Of a stretch of DNA of 64,000 nt, positions 1 to 11,862 are shown piece by piece. Source of the DNA: Abelmoschus esculentus (lineage: Eukaryota > Streptophyta > Magnoliopsida > Malvales > Malvaceae). Each line of letters opens with the position of its first letter. Within the stretch, counting starts at the first letter, position 1. The stretch covers positions 3,665,501-3,729,500 of the forward strand of contig JAUCBN010000020.1 of assembly GCA_035048815.1 (NCBI GenBank), written 5' to 3'. The translations under genes were made by a program, and so were the position numbers. The notes below the pieces were generated by a model, which was not told where the DNA came from, did no database searches, and saw only the letters and a program-made list of their open reading frames with translations.

Positions 1-850
1 GTCACTGGACATCTCGGTATCGAAAAGCGAGTAGGGCGTATCGATACGTCTGCCTTTGTTGCCTAAATTTTGCCTATAGGGTATCGATACACCTCCCTCG
101 TGTATCGATACGCCTACACGAACTTGCAGGTCTAAGGCTGCAAATCACCAAGAAACCTCCCCAAATCTACATAGTTTATTCTCAAATTGATTTTACATAT
201 TTAATGAAGCATACAAGATGATTTCCTACCATTTTTACATTCATTTAACCATTAATACAGATTCTACCATTTTAGGGTTTCTAACTAACTTAAACACCCA
301 TTTCAAGCATTCCATAACCAACAATCAAGCAAAAAATGAATTTATGAAGCATATAAAGTGAAAGAGTCAGAAATGTACTGACCTCAAGCAACAAACCCAG
401 ATTCAAGCTTCCCTCAAGATTTTCCAACCTCTAAACCTTGATTTTGAGCTTCAAAACCTTTCTCTTCCAAACCAAAAGATGAACACCTTGAAATGAAGAT
501 CGTGAGTTGTTGAACAACTCTTCCTTGAGAACCAAAACGGGATTCCTCCTCAAGAACAACAAGCTTCTATCTTTTCTTTGAGTTGGGAGAAGGAAGAAGG
601 TGAGATTGATTGGGAAAAGAGGTGCCCCTTTTTCTCTAGGTCTGATCACAAGTGAATGGGCAAGGGAATTACCCCTTTGCCCTTCATTAATATTTCTTTA
701 TCCAACCCAACCCAAAAGCTAGGCCCAACAAGCAAGCCCACAACAAACCCGAGAGGCCCAACACGACTCCACTAGCTCACACACGTGCCCTAACTCGATT
801 CATAGCTCGAGTCAACGCCCGATGTTGACCTGAAAAACCGGGTCGTTACA
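1..850 (-). repeat. End of a gypsy-type LTR (partial)
   Basis: The stretch ends at 841-850 with GGGTCGTTACA, the reverse complement of TGTAACGACCC, a common start for Tekay/Del-type LTRs. It holds three GTATCGATAC-type palindromes (about 30-110) and a poly-purine/pyrimidine-rich middle like the LTR at 56130-58008, but it is not the same family. An open frame at 431-649 (minus) is low-complexity and resembles no protein I know. No polypurine tract is visible beyond 850, so this may be a solo LTR. The other end lies outside the window. Confidence 0.5.
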
Positions 851-2827
851 ACTTTATTTCATTCACTTCGAGAAATGAAAAATATGTGCTTTGTACCATT
901 CACTTCGGGGAATGGAAAATTATTAAATATAGCACATCATATCAAATCGGTTATCTATCAAAGATAAACTCTCAAGAGCTCTTTCGAAGCATTGATATTT
1001 TAGTACTTTGAGATATAGTACTTATATTTTCCTTGTATTTAAATGGGAAAATATTTCTTATGCTTAAGTATTGTATGAGTACTTACACTGTCTGCTAAGC
1101 ATAAATCGTTATAATCTATTGTATTTTTTATTCCAGAGGTAATCATATTCTTTTAAAGAAAAAATTAACATAAAACATAAATAAATAATATGTAAAGTAA
1201 ATTAATATAAATAAATAATAAATAAAAGTAAATTAATATAAATAAATAATAAATAAAAATAAATTAACATAAAAAATAAAAGATCAATTATGTTCTTTAG
1301 ATGTTACAAATAAAATAAATGGTTAATTATTCCCTTCAAGGGTTATAAGAAAATTAATAATATTCAATTGAGTTGGATCAATAACGCTATAATTATTTTC
1401 GCCATAAAGAAAATCTATATATATTTTCTTTCATTTATAATTCATGATTATGAATAAAGTTCATAATATTTTGACGTTTGAGAAGTACGAGACCAATAAT
1501 TTGTATCATCGCATTAATAACATAAAGATTTTGATATGATCTCTATCATTCTTGTCATCTTCATAATTCCACTTCTTGTGAATATAAGCATTCTCAAAAT
1601 AATCATTTTATTCATGCCTATTTTATGATCTCAATCATGTCCACAATTACTAATGTGGTATTTATTCTTTCCGTTATAAAATATCACATTCAGTCCAGGG
1701 AATGGAGCAGAGACTAATAGGTATTTAAAACCTTTTTAATGATATTGTGTCTGCAAGACAACATTAATGTGTGAAAAGTGAAGTATGTTTTTCTAACATA
1801 TCTTCATCAGTGATACTCTGGCACATAATTGAATTTTTATTCACTAACCATATAGTGAATTATCATGTTTGCATTCATTTCGAGGAATGAAACAAATCAA
1901 TAATTACATGGAATAAACATCTTGCTTGCAATCACTTCAGGGAATGACATAAATCAAATAATCGTATGAAATAAACATCATGTTTACATTCACTTCAAGG
2001 AATGACATAAATCCAATAATTGCATGGAATAAGCATCATGCATGCATTCACTTCAGGGAATGCCTCTCATAAAAATTCTTGGATCAATACTATTTTCATA
2101 AATTGAACTTGGTAGAAGTCTATAGTCGAGTTTTTCAACATAAAAATAATATTTCTTTCAAGAAAATATAAACTTTATAACATTCATACTATTAAATAAT
2201 AATTGATCAACCAATATATATATACAATACATATAAGGAACAAAAATTTAATCATCATACGTTGTGTTGTTAAACTAATCCACAAGGTCTTATAAAAAGA
2301 ACCTCCTTTGAGACCAGTAGCCTCGCAGAACGGGATGTTCAGCCAATATACTCGGATTAAACCAACACAAAAGAAAACATATTAATTAATTATAATTTCA
2401 ATATTTGTTCCAATATCATGTAATACTTAAAAAACAAAAACTTTTACCATCAAAATAAACAAATATTGGTCATAACTAAAGACAAAAAAAATCTCAAATT
2501 AAATAAGTAAAATATACCGGACTTTCCACTAATTTGAATATATGGTAAATTTAGTTACCAATATCTTGTAAAATTTTTTCAGGAATTGTCAACAAGAACC
2601 ACGGTAATTGATCCACTTTATCGCTACACAAACACCAATTAACCAATGATTTTTCAAAAATTAAAAATCAAATTAAAGATCAAAAGAGAAAAATAATCAA
2701 TAATTAAAATACAATAAAGGGGGAAGAACTTATCTTTGATTCATGCTAGTTACAAATTCTATTCAATAACTCTTTTAAGATTTGAACAACAAACATCTCC
2801 ATTGGTTAGAGCCTCGTGCTGATAACA
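851..2827 (-). mobile_element. 5' internal region of a copia element, non-coding remnant
   Basis: No coding frame survives. The DNA holds repeated motifs of the form CATTCACTTC(A/G)GGGAATG, near 850, 890, 1870, 1930, 1990 and 2045. The last three form a roughly 57-bp tandem repeat. At 2801-2827 the sequence GAGCCTCGTGCTGATAACA, read on the minus strand, looks like a primer-binding region placed directly next to the LTR at 2828. This gives the element a minus-strand orientation. The far end and the coding part are absent or unrecognisable. Confidence 0.4.
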
Positions 2828-3028
2828 TGTTGTGAATAAAGTAAAGAATAAGAAAAAAATGGGAGAACAAAGATGAGAGACAAAAGAGAGAGATTTGTAT
2901 TATGTCTTCAAAGTAGAGCTGTATACAATGCAGTCTAAAAGTTTATATTTATAGACATAAGATAAAAACACTAATTTTAATTGGTATTAAACTCTAATAA
3001 TAAAGCTCATTAAAGATTATTCATAACA
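2828..3028 (-). repeat. Copia-type LTR, 201 bp
   Basis: It starts TGTTGTGAATAA and ends TTCATAACA, so the ends are short inverted repeats (TGTTATGAATAA against TGTTGTGAATAA). A primer-binding-like sequence lies immediately to the left, so on the minus strand this is the 5' LTR. The matching second LTR was not found. Confidence 0.5.
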
Positions 3029-3094
3029 AAAATTTAATTTTATAATATTAAGATATAAATAAAAAGTAAAAAAAAAAGGTCATGATGAATAAGA

Positions 3095-3225
3095 ATGTAC
3101 GTGTATCTACGAATAGTGGAGCGGCTTGTTTCGGTTGGGGAATGGCCGAACAAAAAACTATGGGCTGGATTCATCATCCGAACTCCAGCTCATCCTTCGA
3201 TGTACGTGTATCTACGGATAAATAA
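3095..3225. repeat. Spaced direct repeat (two copies, about 105 bp apart)
   Basis: The motif TGTACGTGTATCTACG occurs at about 3096 and again at about 3201, flanking a GC-richer stretch (TCATCATCCGAACTCCAG and neighbours) inside very AT-rich DNA. The intervening 69-codon frame includes a poly-lysine run from an A-tract and is not a credible protein. The GC-richer block could be a captured fragment; its source is not recognised. Confidence 0.35.
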
Positions 3226-3282
3226 AATTAAACTCAAAAAAAAAAAAAAATTGAAGAGAAAAAACAAACAAGATTTATTATA

Positions 3283-3890
3283 TAAATTCGATTTAAAAAA
3301 TTAAATAAAATTAAATTATAAAATAAAAATATAAATAATTTAAAAAAATTGTTATTTGTAGATTGATTTTTAAGTTCAAATTAAGTCTTGATTTTTAATT
3401 TAAAAAAATTATATATATACCAAAAAATATTATAATATATATATATATATCTTATAGGATTAAATAAGATCATTTAAAGTAAAATTAAATTATACTATAA
3501 CATAAAATATTATAGTTAAATTTAAATAGGAACTTAAAAATTTGATTTTATTCAAACTCGATTTAAATTTTATAAGTTTGATTTGAATTGAAAATTTTTC
3601 AAATAAACTTTAATTCAAATAATTTAAATTTTTTAATTCAATTTGATTTAATATTCACCGTGCGTGTCCAAATCAAACTATAATAGTAAGGTATAATGTA
3701 AAAAAAATATCCTTAACATTGAACAAAATTATTACTTTAATCTTTATTTTTTCTTAAATAATTTTATTTTTTATTTTATGTTAAAAAGTTTTCACATAAA
3801 AAATATTTTTTTTATTAATATGATATTCTTTTAAATAATATCTTTATCTAAATTCATTACAATTATATAAATGCATTTAAATCAAGTTAA
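3283..3890. repeat. AT-rich decayed non-autonomous repeat
   Basis: This is almost pure A/T, with TTCGATTT, TTTGATTTGAATTG and ATATATAT runs in the same order as in the better preserved copy at 7374-7900. It appears to be an older copy of that family. No gene is seen here. Confidence 0.35.
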
Positions 3891-4735
3891 AAGATGAGTT
3901 TTCAAATACTTCCCGATGATCAAACACCAAACCACAGAGACAACCAAAGATTTTGAAATGATCATAAAAGACAAGCTTGTCATGAAATGCCTTATAAGAA
4001 ATTTTTCAAGATAAAAAAAAGATAAAGGTAATCGATTTATAATATAAGTTGCAGTTAAGGCACATTCATCCTATAATTTTAAAGACACTTGAGACTAAAA
4101 ACAAAGGGTTCTAGCAACCTGAAGGAGGTGCCTATGTTTTCGTTCAATTATACCATTTTACTGTGAAGTATGTATACATGAGCTTTGATGAGTAATTCCT
4201 AAGGATGTAAACAAGGTACTACAGGTAGAATTAAAAAAATCAGAACCATAATCACTCTTAAAGATTTTTATGGTAGCAGAAAATTTGTTTGAACCATATT
4301 TATAAAGGCTTTCGAAAGAATGATAACATCACTTTTTCTATTTTAGTAAGTAAACTCATTTCATTCGAGAATAATCATCAACTATAGTTTTAAAAAAACT
4401 ATGACTAGCATGAATAGAGACTCTATAAGGACCCATACATCTAGATGGATTAAAACAAAAGGGTGAGAAGAAATTGATGTACACTAAGAAAAAAGTTGTC
4501 TAGATTGTCAGCTAAAGAAAAAATAGTACTAGATTGTCTAGTTAAAGAAAAAATAGTACAAGGTTGTAAATTGCTAGTGTTAATATTTACTAAGATAGGT
4601 AATCTAGATAATTGTGGATAAGGAAAATGCCCTAAACGAGTATGCCAAAAATAAATTTTATTAGTATCAACATAATTACATTAAGTTGTATTTGCAATTA
4701 ACTTACAAGAAATTGAAGAAAAAAAATTTAAAAAC

Positions 4736-5263
4736 TTAAAGAACATAAAGATCTTGAAATCTTTTACCAATCCCCTTCACCATGTTATTGGAGAGATCTT
4801 GTAAAACACAAATCTTAGGATAAAAAATTACAGCACACTTTAAATCCTTGATGAAATGAGAAATGAAGATTAAGTTGTGTGTGAAATTTGGAACGTAAAG
4901 GACATTGGATAAAGAAATATTATTTGGGAGATTAATAAAACCTATATGAGTGACCGGAGAGGATTTACCATTTGGAAGCTGAATAAATTTAAACACAACT
5001 TCAGAAGGATTAACCAAACATTTAAAGTCTGATAATATGTGGTCAGTTGTTCCAATATCCAGAATCCAAGGCAGAGATGACTTAGTAAACGAACAAAGAG
5101 AAATTGTACCTGTCAAATTCATAGAGAAATTTGCTATTGAATTCTGATTCAAGAGATTCAGAAATTGAGAATGTTGCCCTGGTGTAAAAGAGGTAGAGCC
5201 AACAAGACCAGATAGATTGCGTGCCGGTTTTGGAACAACATGAGAAAAACTGGAAGGACCCAA
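4736..5263 (-). pseudogene. Copia aspartic protease / GAG-pre-integrase, decayed
   Basis: The 175-residue frame contains WILDIGTTDHI, the plant copia protease region where a DSGAS/DTGAT-type catalytic motif is expected; here it reads DIGTT, so the catalytic serine/threonine context is altered. The rest (LSNVLYVPNFTHNLIFIS) is the conserved flap and helix region. Downstream on the minus strand (about 4640) FWHTRLGH marks the pre-integrase domain. The frame then decays through integrase to about 3890. Confidence 0.65.
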
Positions 5264-5290
5264 GGATGCATCAGAGGTGACTATAATTGC

Positions 5291-6151
5291 CTAAGACCCT
5301 CTCTTCTTAGCGAACTTAAAATTTAGTGGAAAACCAATAAACCAATAGCAAGAATCTTTCTTATGACCTCGCATATTGCAATGATCACAAATACCAAAAA
5401 ATTTCTTGCGAGCATTAGAGTTAAAAACAAAAGACTTTAAGGTCGGAACAACACCAGAGATATGAAGGCGATGAGACTTTTCTTGAACAATCATTGAATA
5501 TGCATTGTTGACAGTTGGAAGAGGTTGCATCAATAAGATCAGACTACTAACAACACCGAATGTCTTATTGAGACCCATGAGAAACTGAAACAAATGCTGC
5601 TGAGACACATTCTTGACATTCTGTTGAGACGAATCATAAATACAAATGGAGATAGAGATCAAGGCAGAATACTCATCCCACAACAACTTGAGTTTTATAA
5701 AGTAAATAGAGACAAATAAGTCACCTTGCGATAAGGTTACAATTTCGTGATGAAGAAAGCAGATTTGGGAGTCATCCACCTTATCGAACCTTTCTTTTGG
5801 ATCAGACCAGACCGAAGCAACATTAGAAGCAAATACGATGCCAACAGATAGATCTTTGCTGACGGAATAGATAAGTCAGGAGAGGACAATAACATTGCAT
5901 CTATCCCATTATGCTCGAAGAGAAGATGGAATGAAGGAATCACAGCAACAGGTCCCATCGATGAAGTCTAATTTGTTCTTCGCAAGAAGGGCAATACGCA
6001 GAGACCGACTCCAGATCGAGTAATTCTTTATACCAGTAAGCTGGTGAGAGATAAGATAGTGATTGAAATCGATGGTTGTCGAATCAGGGGACGATGATGA
6101 AGATGGTGGAATCGATGGTGTTGGTGGAAACGATGATGTTTGAGAAGGCAT
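5291..6151 (-). pseudogene. Copia gag, decayed
   Basis: Minus-strand frames at 6151-5909, 5958-5737 and 5779-5291 together resemble a copia gag. The first part has a serine/proline-rich start followed by a stretch like LTGIKNYSIWSRSLRIALLA, the usual gag N-terminal region. The last part ends in a CCHC-like zinc knuckle, CDHCNMRGHKKDSC, that would bind template RNA. Frame changes between the pieces make it non-functional. Confidence 0.65.
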
Positions 6152-6242
6152 GAGTGATTAGGGATTTCAGAGAAACTTTGGGAAATTTTGACTCGAAAGA
6201 AAAAAATGTGATTGAATTGGAGAACTTGACTAACTGATACCA

Positions 6243-6393
6243 TGTAAAAAGGGTTAATTCTTTCATTCATTCAATCACATTCTTATCTTTACAATATAAC
6301 CACATGATCTTATTTATAGGAGTACAAATCCTTTATTAATAGCCTAATAGATTCTTGGACTCCTTCTAACTAACTTCCTAACCATCTTTAACA
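6243..6393 (-). repeat. 5' LTR of the truncated copia element
   Basis: It is 151 bp. On the minus strand it starts TGTTAAAGATGG and ends TTTTTACA. It is followed at once by TGGTATCAG, the start of a primer-binding site complementary to initiator tRNA-Met (6231-6242). Short LTRs of this size are usual in Ale-type copia elements. Confidence 0.65.
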
Positions 6394-7373
6394 ATAATAA
6401 AATTTATTTTTTGTTCTTACTAAATCTAGTATTCATAAGTCACAACCTATATAAAGAAAGATATTAATCTAAAGCTTTTAATTATATACTTTAAGAATCG
6501 TTAACATTAATAAATTTTTTATTGAATTATTGTTATAAACTAATTTGATATCAATTCAACTAAAAATATTATTTTTTAAATTATAATTGATATTATTATG
6601 GTAGATTGTTTTGCCTTTTTATACTCTTGTATAATTTTTTAACTAGAATTTACAAAACCAAAGATTGAATTTATGTCTTGTGAGGTTTATATAACTTTTT
6701 TTTTACTGAAGCAGATAGTAATAATCTAGCTTAATAAAGTTTTGTACTGGCGCAGAACATTGTCTACATCCATTGTCGGGTCAGAGAAATGTACCTCACC
6801 TAGAGCTTCACATCTCAATCAGAGTCGAATAAAACTCGTTTTAGAAAAAAATAAAGTTTATTAACTTGATTAGAGATAAAAAAATGATTTGTCTTGATTT
6901 AAAAAAATTAAATAAAATTTAAATCATAAAATAAAAATTCGAATAATTTTAATTAGAAATTTTTAAAAATCAGTGAATTAGTTTAGCTGTGACCTCAGTG
7001 TCATTTACATTGACCCTCACCCAACCAGATAACAGGCATTACCAACCCAACAAGTGACTCGGGACATCCTTGCCAATGGTCCTACTCCTAGCTGTGGCCT
7101 CAGTGTCATTAAGGTATCCTGCAGCAAATAAATAAATATTTAGCTGCATTGCTCATGTTCATATTTTTTTTGGTAAAATAAGTACAGTTATACCTTTCAT
7201 GATTTGATCTCCTCGGATGTATATCTCTCTAGCCTGGTTGTGCTGTCGGCAGACACAAACAGAACGGGAACGGGAACGGGGTGATGAAAATTTTGGTGAT
7301 AATGCAAAGAGAAGGGAAAGGGAGGGTGACGAAACAATGGCGTAGGAATTTAGTTAGGTTAACGATTATTATT
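6394..7373. other. Intergenic; direct repeat but no gene
   Basis: Mostly AT-rich. A GC-richer island at 6730-7130 contains AGCTGTGACCTCAGTGTCAT at about 6988 and a near copy (AGCTGTGGCCTCAGTGTCAT) at about 7091. No convincing coding frame is seen. Confidence 0.4.
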
Positions 7374-7898
7374 AGGGGTGAGCAAAACTCAATTCGAAAA
7401 AAACGAATAATTCAACTCGACTTTGAAGCAAAAATATTCGACTCGACTCAATTCGAAATTTCATAGACTCGACTCAACTTGAAAAAAATTTCAAATAAAG
7501 TTCAAGTTATAAAATAGAAATTTGAATAACTCGAATAACTCGAAATTTTTAGTAATTAAAGGATTAATTTTTAAGTTTGAGACGAATCTCTTAATTTTTT
7601 ATGATATATACAGTGATATATAAAAATATAAAGAAATATTGTTACATATGAAATATATATATATATATACATATCTTATATGATTAGAGAAAGTCGTTTA
7701 AATTAAAATCAAATCATACTATAACATGATAAATAACTATAATTAAATATTTATAAGAACTCGAAAACTCGATTTGACTCGAATTTCTTAAACTTGAACC
7801 GACAAAATTTCAATTGAAAGAGTTGTAAAATATGACTCGTCAACTCAAATAACTCAAAAAATTTTAACTCAACTCGATTTGATCAAATACTCACTTCT
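7374..7898. mobile_element. hAT-like non-autonomous element
   Basis: Left end GGGGTGAGCAAAACTC and right end TTGATCAAATACTCACTTCT are imperfect inverted repeats. The flanks (ATTATTA left, AATTATTA right) suggest a 7-8 bp target duplication, as in hAT elements. The inside is AT-rich, with many ACTCGA/TTCGA words and no transposase. Confidence 0.5.
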
Positions 7899-8261
7899 AA
7901 TTATTAGGTTGCTGTCCAAGGTGGTATTTTATAATTTTTTTTTTCATGTCAGCTCTTTGTTACCTAAATAATAAAGACTAACATTTAGGTGACAAAATAA
8001 TAACGATTAGAAGTATAAATTGCAAGAATTATCCCTTTTGAATAGGTGACCTAAAGAAGATAAATCCTAAATATAAAAGAATTCCAGTAAGATTTTTTTT
8101 ATTATTAAGCTATAAAATTATAAGATTATTAATTTTTTTTATAAATTTTATTTCTATTTTTAATCTTACTTAAGAGAAGAAGACTCTAGAAAAGAGAAGG
8201 GAAGGAAGCGCTCCTAATGAATCTAAAACTTATGACTATAGAGAAACAAGTAATAAGGGTG

Positions 8262-8682
8262 TGCATTCAATTAATTCGGTCGGTAACCGAACTAAATTAA
8301 CCAAAACCGAATTAATAAAAAAATTGAAAATTTTAACCGGTAACCGAACCGAATTACCTTTAATCGAAATAATCGAACTAAATTTTATATGCTAATTTAA
8401 TAAAAATTTAGCAACCATTTTATAATATAAAAAAATTTAATGAACATTTTATAATTTTTTAAAAGTTAAATGATTAAAAATATATATATAATATATATAT
8501 ATAATAATTTTGGTTAATTCGATTAATTCATCTAATTTATTGATTTTGAACCGAATTAAACGATAACCAAATTTTTAACAACAAAAAATTAACCGTTAAC
8601 CGAATTTATCAAAAATTAACCGAAATAATTTCGGTTCGGTCGGTTAATTCGGTTAAAATCGAATAATGCATACCCCTAACAA
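8262..8682. mobile_element. Non-autonomous inverted-repeat element (hAT-like)
   Basis: Left end AGGGTGTGCATTCAATTAAT pairs with right end CGAATAATGCATACCCCT. The interior repeats TTCGGT, AACCGA and GGTTAAT in both orientations, so the whole element can fold back. No coding capacity is seen. Confidence 0.5.
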
Positions 8683-8686
8683 AGTA

Positions 8687-9025
8687 GGGATGGTAATAGG
8701 TCAGACCGGAAAAGATTTTTGGCCGCCCCGACCCGAAAATTAAAACATCCGCCTCAACCCAATCTTAACATATATTTTCATTCAATCCGACCAAAAATAA
8801 TAAAACCTATAACCCGATCCTGATATATTAATAAAAAAATCTAATAAATCGAACTTGAGAAAATTAATAAAAATATAATAAAAATATATAAATATATCAT
8901 ATTGAGAAATTTTTACTCTAAATCCAACTTTATTTTTATAATAATCCAACCTAAATCTAATTTTTAAAATTAAAAATTTGTCACTGTTGGGTCGAATCTA
9001 AACCCGACAAGGACGAGTCAAATTG
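8687..9025. mobile_element. Non-autonomous repeat with GGGATGGTAATAGG end
   Basis: It starts TAGGGATGGTAATAGGTC and contains CCCGACCCGAA near the left and GGGTCGAATCTAAACCCGAC near the right. This resembles the plant repeats that begin GGGATGGCAA and carry CGGGTCGGG words. The right boundary is uncertain. Confidence 0.35.
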
Positions 9026-9204
9026 CCAAACAAAAGAATAAAGATGAATAATTTTATCAATCGATCAAACATAGTTACTCATGATTATTAAAATTTTAAT
9101 TTAGTTATGTAATATTATTGATAAAATTTGATAAATTTAAATATCATTTTATAAAAAAAAATTCGATAGTTTAGAACGACCATTTTATTATGGATGAGTC
9201 TACA

Positions 9205-9412
9205 ATAGATGTCGAACACTATTGAACATCATTACCGTTGAATGCCATTGAACATTATTAAATTAATTAATAAAAATTAAAAAGTTTCAAGGACTCAAAC
9301 TATAATTAATAATTATATGTTAAATTTATCGCTCTTTATTAATTGTATATTGGGTCGTTGAGATTTTTAATTTTTATTAATTAATTTAATGATGTTCAAC
9401 GATGTTCGATGC
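9205..9412. repeat. Fold-back (inverted) repeat
   Basis: Two arms of roughly 55-75 bp face each other. The left arm runs from GATGTCGAACACTATTGAAC through ATTAATTAATAAAAATTAAA; the right arm is its reverse complement and ends near GATGTTCGATGCCCATT. A transcript would form a long hairpin. It looks like a MITE. Confidence 0.55.
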
Positions 9413-10146
9413 CCATTATAAATTTTTTCTTTTATTATATTTTTAATAATATTTTTTAAATTAATAGAAAATTTAATAATTTTTTTTATCTTTCATTAGT
9501 TTAATGACAAAAAAAATATTTTTAATGTAATTTAGTCTCATTTGTGTATTTTATATTAACCTTTTGATTTAATAATAAAATAAACATTTAAAATATATTA
9601 TTTTCTTGAGATAGATATTTGATTTTCTTTTTGAAAAAATGTTTAATTTTTTTAAATATAATAAATGTTTAAAAATACTATAGAATGAGTTAAAAATTAA
9701 ATATAAAACGTTCATTTTAATTAAAAAATCTAAACATATATATTATAAAATAAATATAATTTTAATATTTATTTTAATATTAAGATTTTATGATTGTTTA
9801 TTAAAATCATTTTCTAATATTACTTTTAAAATCATTTTTAATAATACTTTTAAATTCAATTTTTAAAGTAATGAGAAACTGCCCTAAGCTTAATTGTTTT
9901 GATAACTGCTATTCTGATAATAATACTGGTTTTGTTTTGTCTGTGAGAATGGAAACGTGGGAGAAGCAAAAATAGAATACTCCCCTTCCCACTCTGAACC
10001 ACTCTTCCATCACCAATCAAACTCAGAAGTATTAACCACAGACATAATCAGCTGGCAGAATCTGCTCATTAACTATTTCAAGTACAAGGCAAACCATTAG
10101 TCAACCCAATGTTGTAGCATTCAAAACCTTCTCGGTTTTAGCGAAT
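9413..10146. other. AT-rich DNA, then upstream region of the TBL gene
   Basis: 9413-9860 is low-complexity A/T DNA. The base composition changes at about 9890. The part up to 10146 (CCCACTCTGAACCACTC and following) looks like a 5' untranslated region of the gene starting at 10147. No clear TATA box was fixed. Confidence 0.35.
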
Positions 10147-10461
10147 ATGATGCTTTTTACAAGCACCGTCATTTCGGAAAGTTCAAGGTTTCAGCTTTCT
10201 GCAAAACCCTTTGGCTGCTCAGCACACACTACATTATTAGACATGTCCATGACGCCTAGATGGAGCAGAAAGAAACCACATTTCCCTTTGCTCGCGGTTC
10301 TGTTCCCTGTTTTCATAACCTGTTCGATTCTCTACAATGAGTTGAGGATTCAACTATTCCATGAAAGCCCGGTTCATGGGTCTGGGAGCAGCACTGAACG
10401 AACTTCGTTTACTTTTGTGAAAACAAATCTTCCCAATGGAGCTTCAGATATGCTTATCCGT
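10147..10461 (+). pseudogene. TBL exon 1, first part (membrane anchor)
   Basis: The open frame starts at ATG 10147; another ATG at residue 34 is also possible. It contains basic residues (PRWSRKKPHF) followed by a hydrophobic segment PLLAVLFPVFITCSILY, the expected type II Golgi anchor, then a serine-rich stem. The frame runs straight into the Athila LTR at 10462. The last five bases, TCCGT (10457-10461), are repeated at 22884-22888. Confidence 0.75.
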
Positions 10462-11845
10462 TGATGGAGGCTCGGAAGTCCTTTAGTGTTTTTTTTTATC
10501 TTTGTCAGATTGTAATACTTTAGGTTGTCGAACTCACAGGGACTGTGTCGACTTCACTACCTCTTATAGCTGTAAAAAGTAAAAGCACAAGTAATTGTTG
10601 AGTTTGAGATTACTAAATTAACTATTAAAACTAAACTAAATAATGAAGGAATAAGGATAAGAGAAGCGAGGCTAAGTTGAGTGTTTTGTAGAGGAGAATC
10701 TAGTTGTATTAGGTATCTACTTATTAATGCAATGAGTTGAACTGCCGCCTCGGCGGGTCGCACAAAGGGTCGCCGCAGCTGCCTAGGCGGGGTTATGCCT
10801 TGTCGACAATTCAACATTTCATAGTTCGACAGAACATCCTTGTATGTCTTCTTCTTTATCCCTAAGCGAAGAGAACTGTTGAAACCCACGTCTTGATGAT
10901 ACCTCCCGGCGTGAATCAAGGGCGGACAACAACCAAACACATGCGCCTTGTTAGTCGCTAAAATCCTGGGCGGTTAATCTCTCAACCGGATTAGTCAATG
11001 CTCATGAGCAAAGATCGTATTCTCTCGTTTCGTGAACCTACATCTCCCGATGCTAGGCAAATAGATTTTTCTTCACATACAATCTTTCGAGCTCATATGC
11101 GAGAAGAGTAAATACCAAGAAAGAATAAATTATGAAATAAGTTTTGCATTAATAAATATCAAACCTAACACAACCATCTTCTCCAATTACTCCACAAACA
11201 ACCTAAACCTCCGAAGAAGTTTAGAACATGATGTAGTCGGTGGCTAAAAGTATTTTCTAGGGTAAACTCCGACTTTTTAGACTAAGCCTAATATGTGCCT
11301 TATATAGGCCAAGCCCTAGGTTAAAGTTTTCCATGCAAGGAAAGAGTTTTAAGGAGGAGAGAAGTATAATTCCTAATTAAACTATAATAATTAATTCTTA
11401 TTTACTAAAATATCTCTTCTTTCCCGCACGTGACTTTGACCAAGGCTTGACTCCGTAATTTGGCTTTGTCTTTCTTCCGTTCTTTGTCCGTTAAGATCAA
11501 CATCTTTTTCTCTTTCTGTTGAGCACTAATTGTCATCTTCGCTCTACTGTCACGGCCTCAAATGGTGCTACCGTGGCGGGTGCTACCGTGGCGGGTGCTA
11601 CATCTGTATTCCAGCATCCATCTTCTCAATTGGTCATCTTTAATAAGTAGTTTCCTGTCTAAGAAAGAAAACTATCAAATGTATCTGTTTTATGCCAATT
11701 ATTAGATGAATTCATGAATTGTATGTTTGGATGCTGAAGTATGGAAAATATACAAAAATATCCATTAATGTCCTTAATCTTGTCCTTTATTGGTGATAAA
11801 CGAGTGAGAAAATGATATAAAAATAGGACTTTTATGCACTCATCA
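10462..11845 (-). repeat. Athila 3' LTR (left copy)
   Basis: 1384 bp, TGATGGAGGCTCGG to GCACTCATCA. It contains a TATA-like CCTATATAAGG on the minus strand (11299-11309). Compared with the right copy it has about 120 extra bases (around 11110-11245), plus a small insertion near 10660. The start and end match the right LTR closely. Confidence 0.88.
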
Positions 11846-11862
11846 CACCCCCCACACTTGAA
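11846..11862 (-). other. Athila polypurine tract
   Basis: On the minus strand it reads TTCAAGTGTGGGGGGTG, directly before the 3' LTR; this primes plus-strand synthesis. Confidence 0.75.

Larger units (their letters stand above)
3890..6393 (-). mobile_element. Truncated Ty1/copia element (Ale/Retrofit-like)
   Basis: Read on the minus strand it runs 5' LTR (6243-6393), primer-binding site (6231-6242), gag, zinc knuckle, protease, GAG-pre-integrase and the first part of integrase. It stops in the integrase near 3890, at a stretch resembling the conserved DHLKVFGCLC region. Reverse transcriptase, RNase H and the 3' LTR are absent. Many stops and frameshifts break the reading frame. It is a dead 5' fragment; no target duplication can be seen. 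Confidence 0.75.

Noticed and set aside
10557..10940. 127-codon minus frame and the related frame at 21695-22105
   Set aside because: They fall in the two Athila LTRs; the similarity is LTR duplication, not a gene pair.
11560..11620. CRISPR-like spaced repeats (short repeated words in LTRs)
   Set aside because: Repeats are irregular and lie in plant LTRs; CRISPR arrays are not expected in a plant nucleus.
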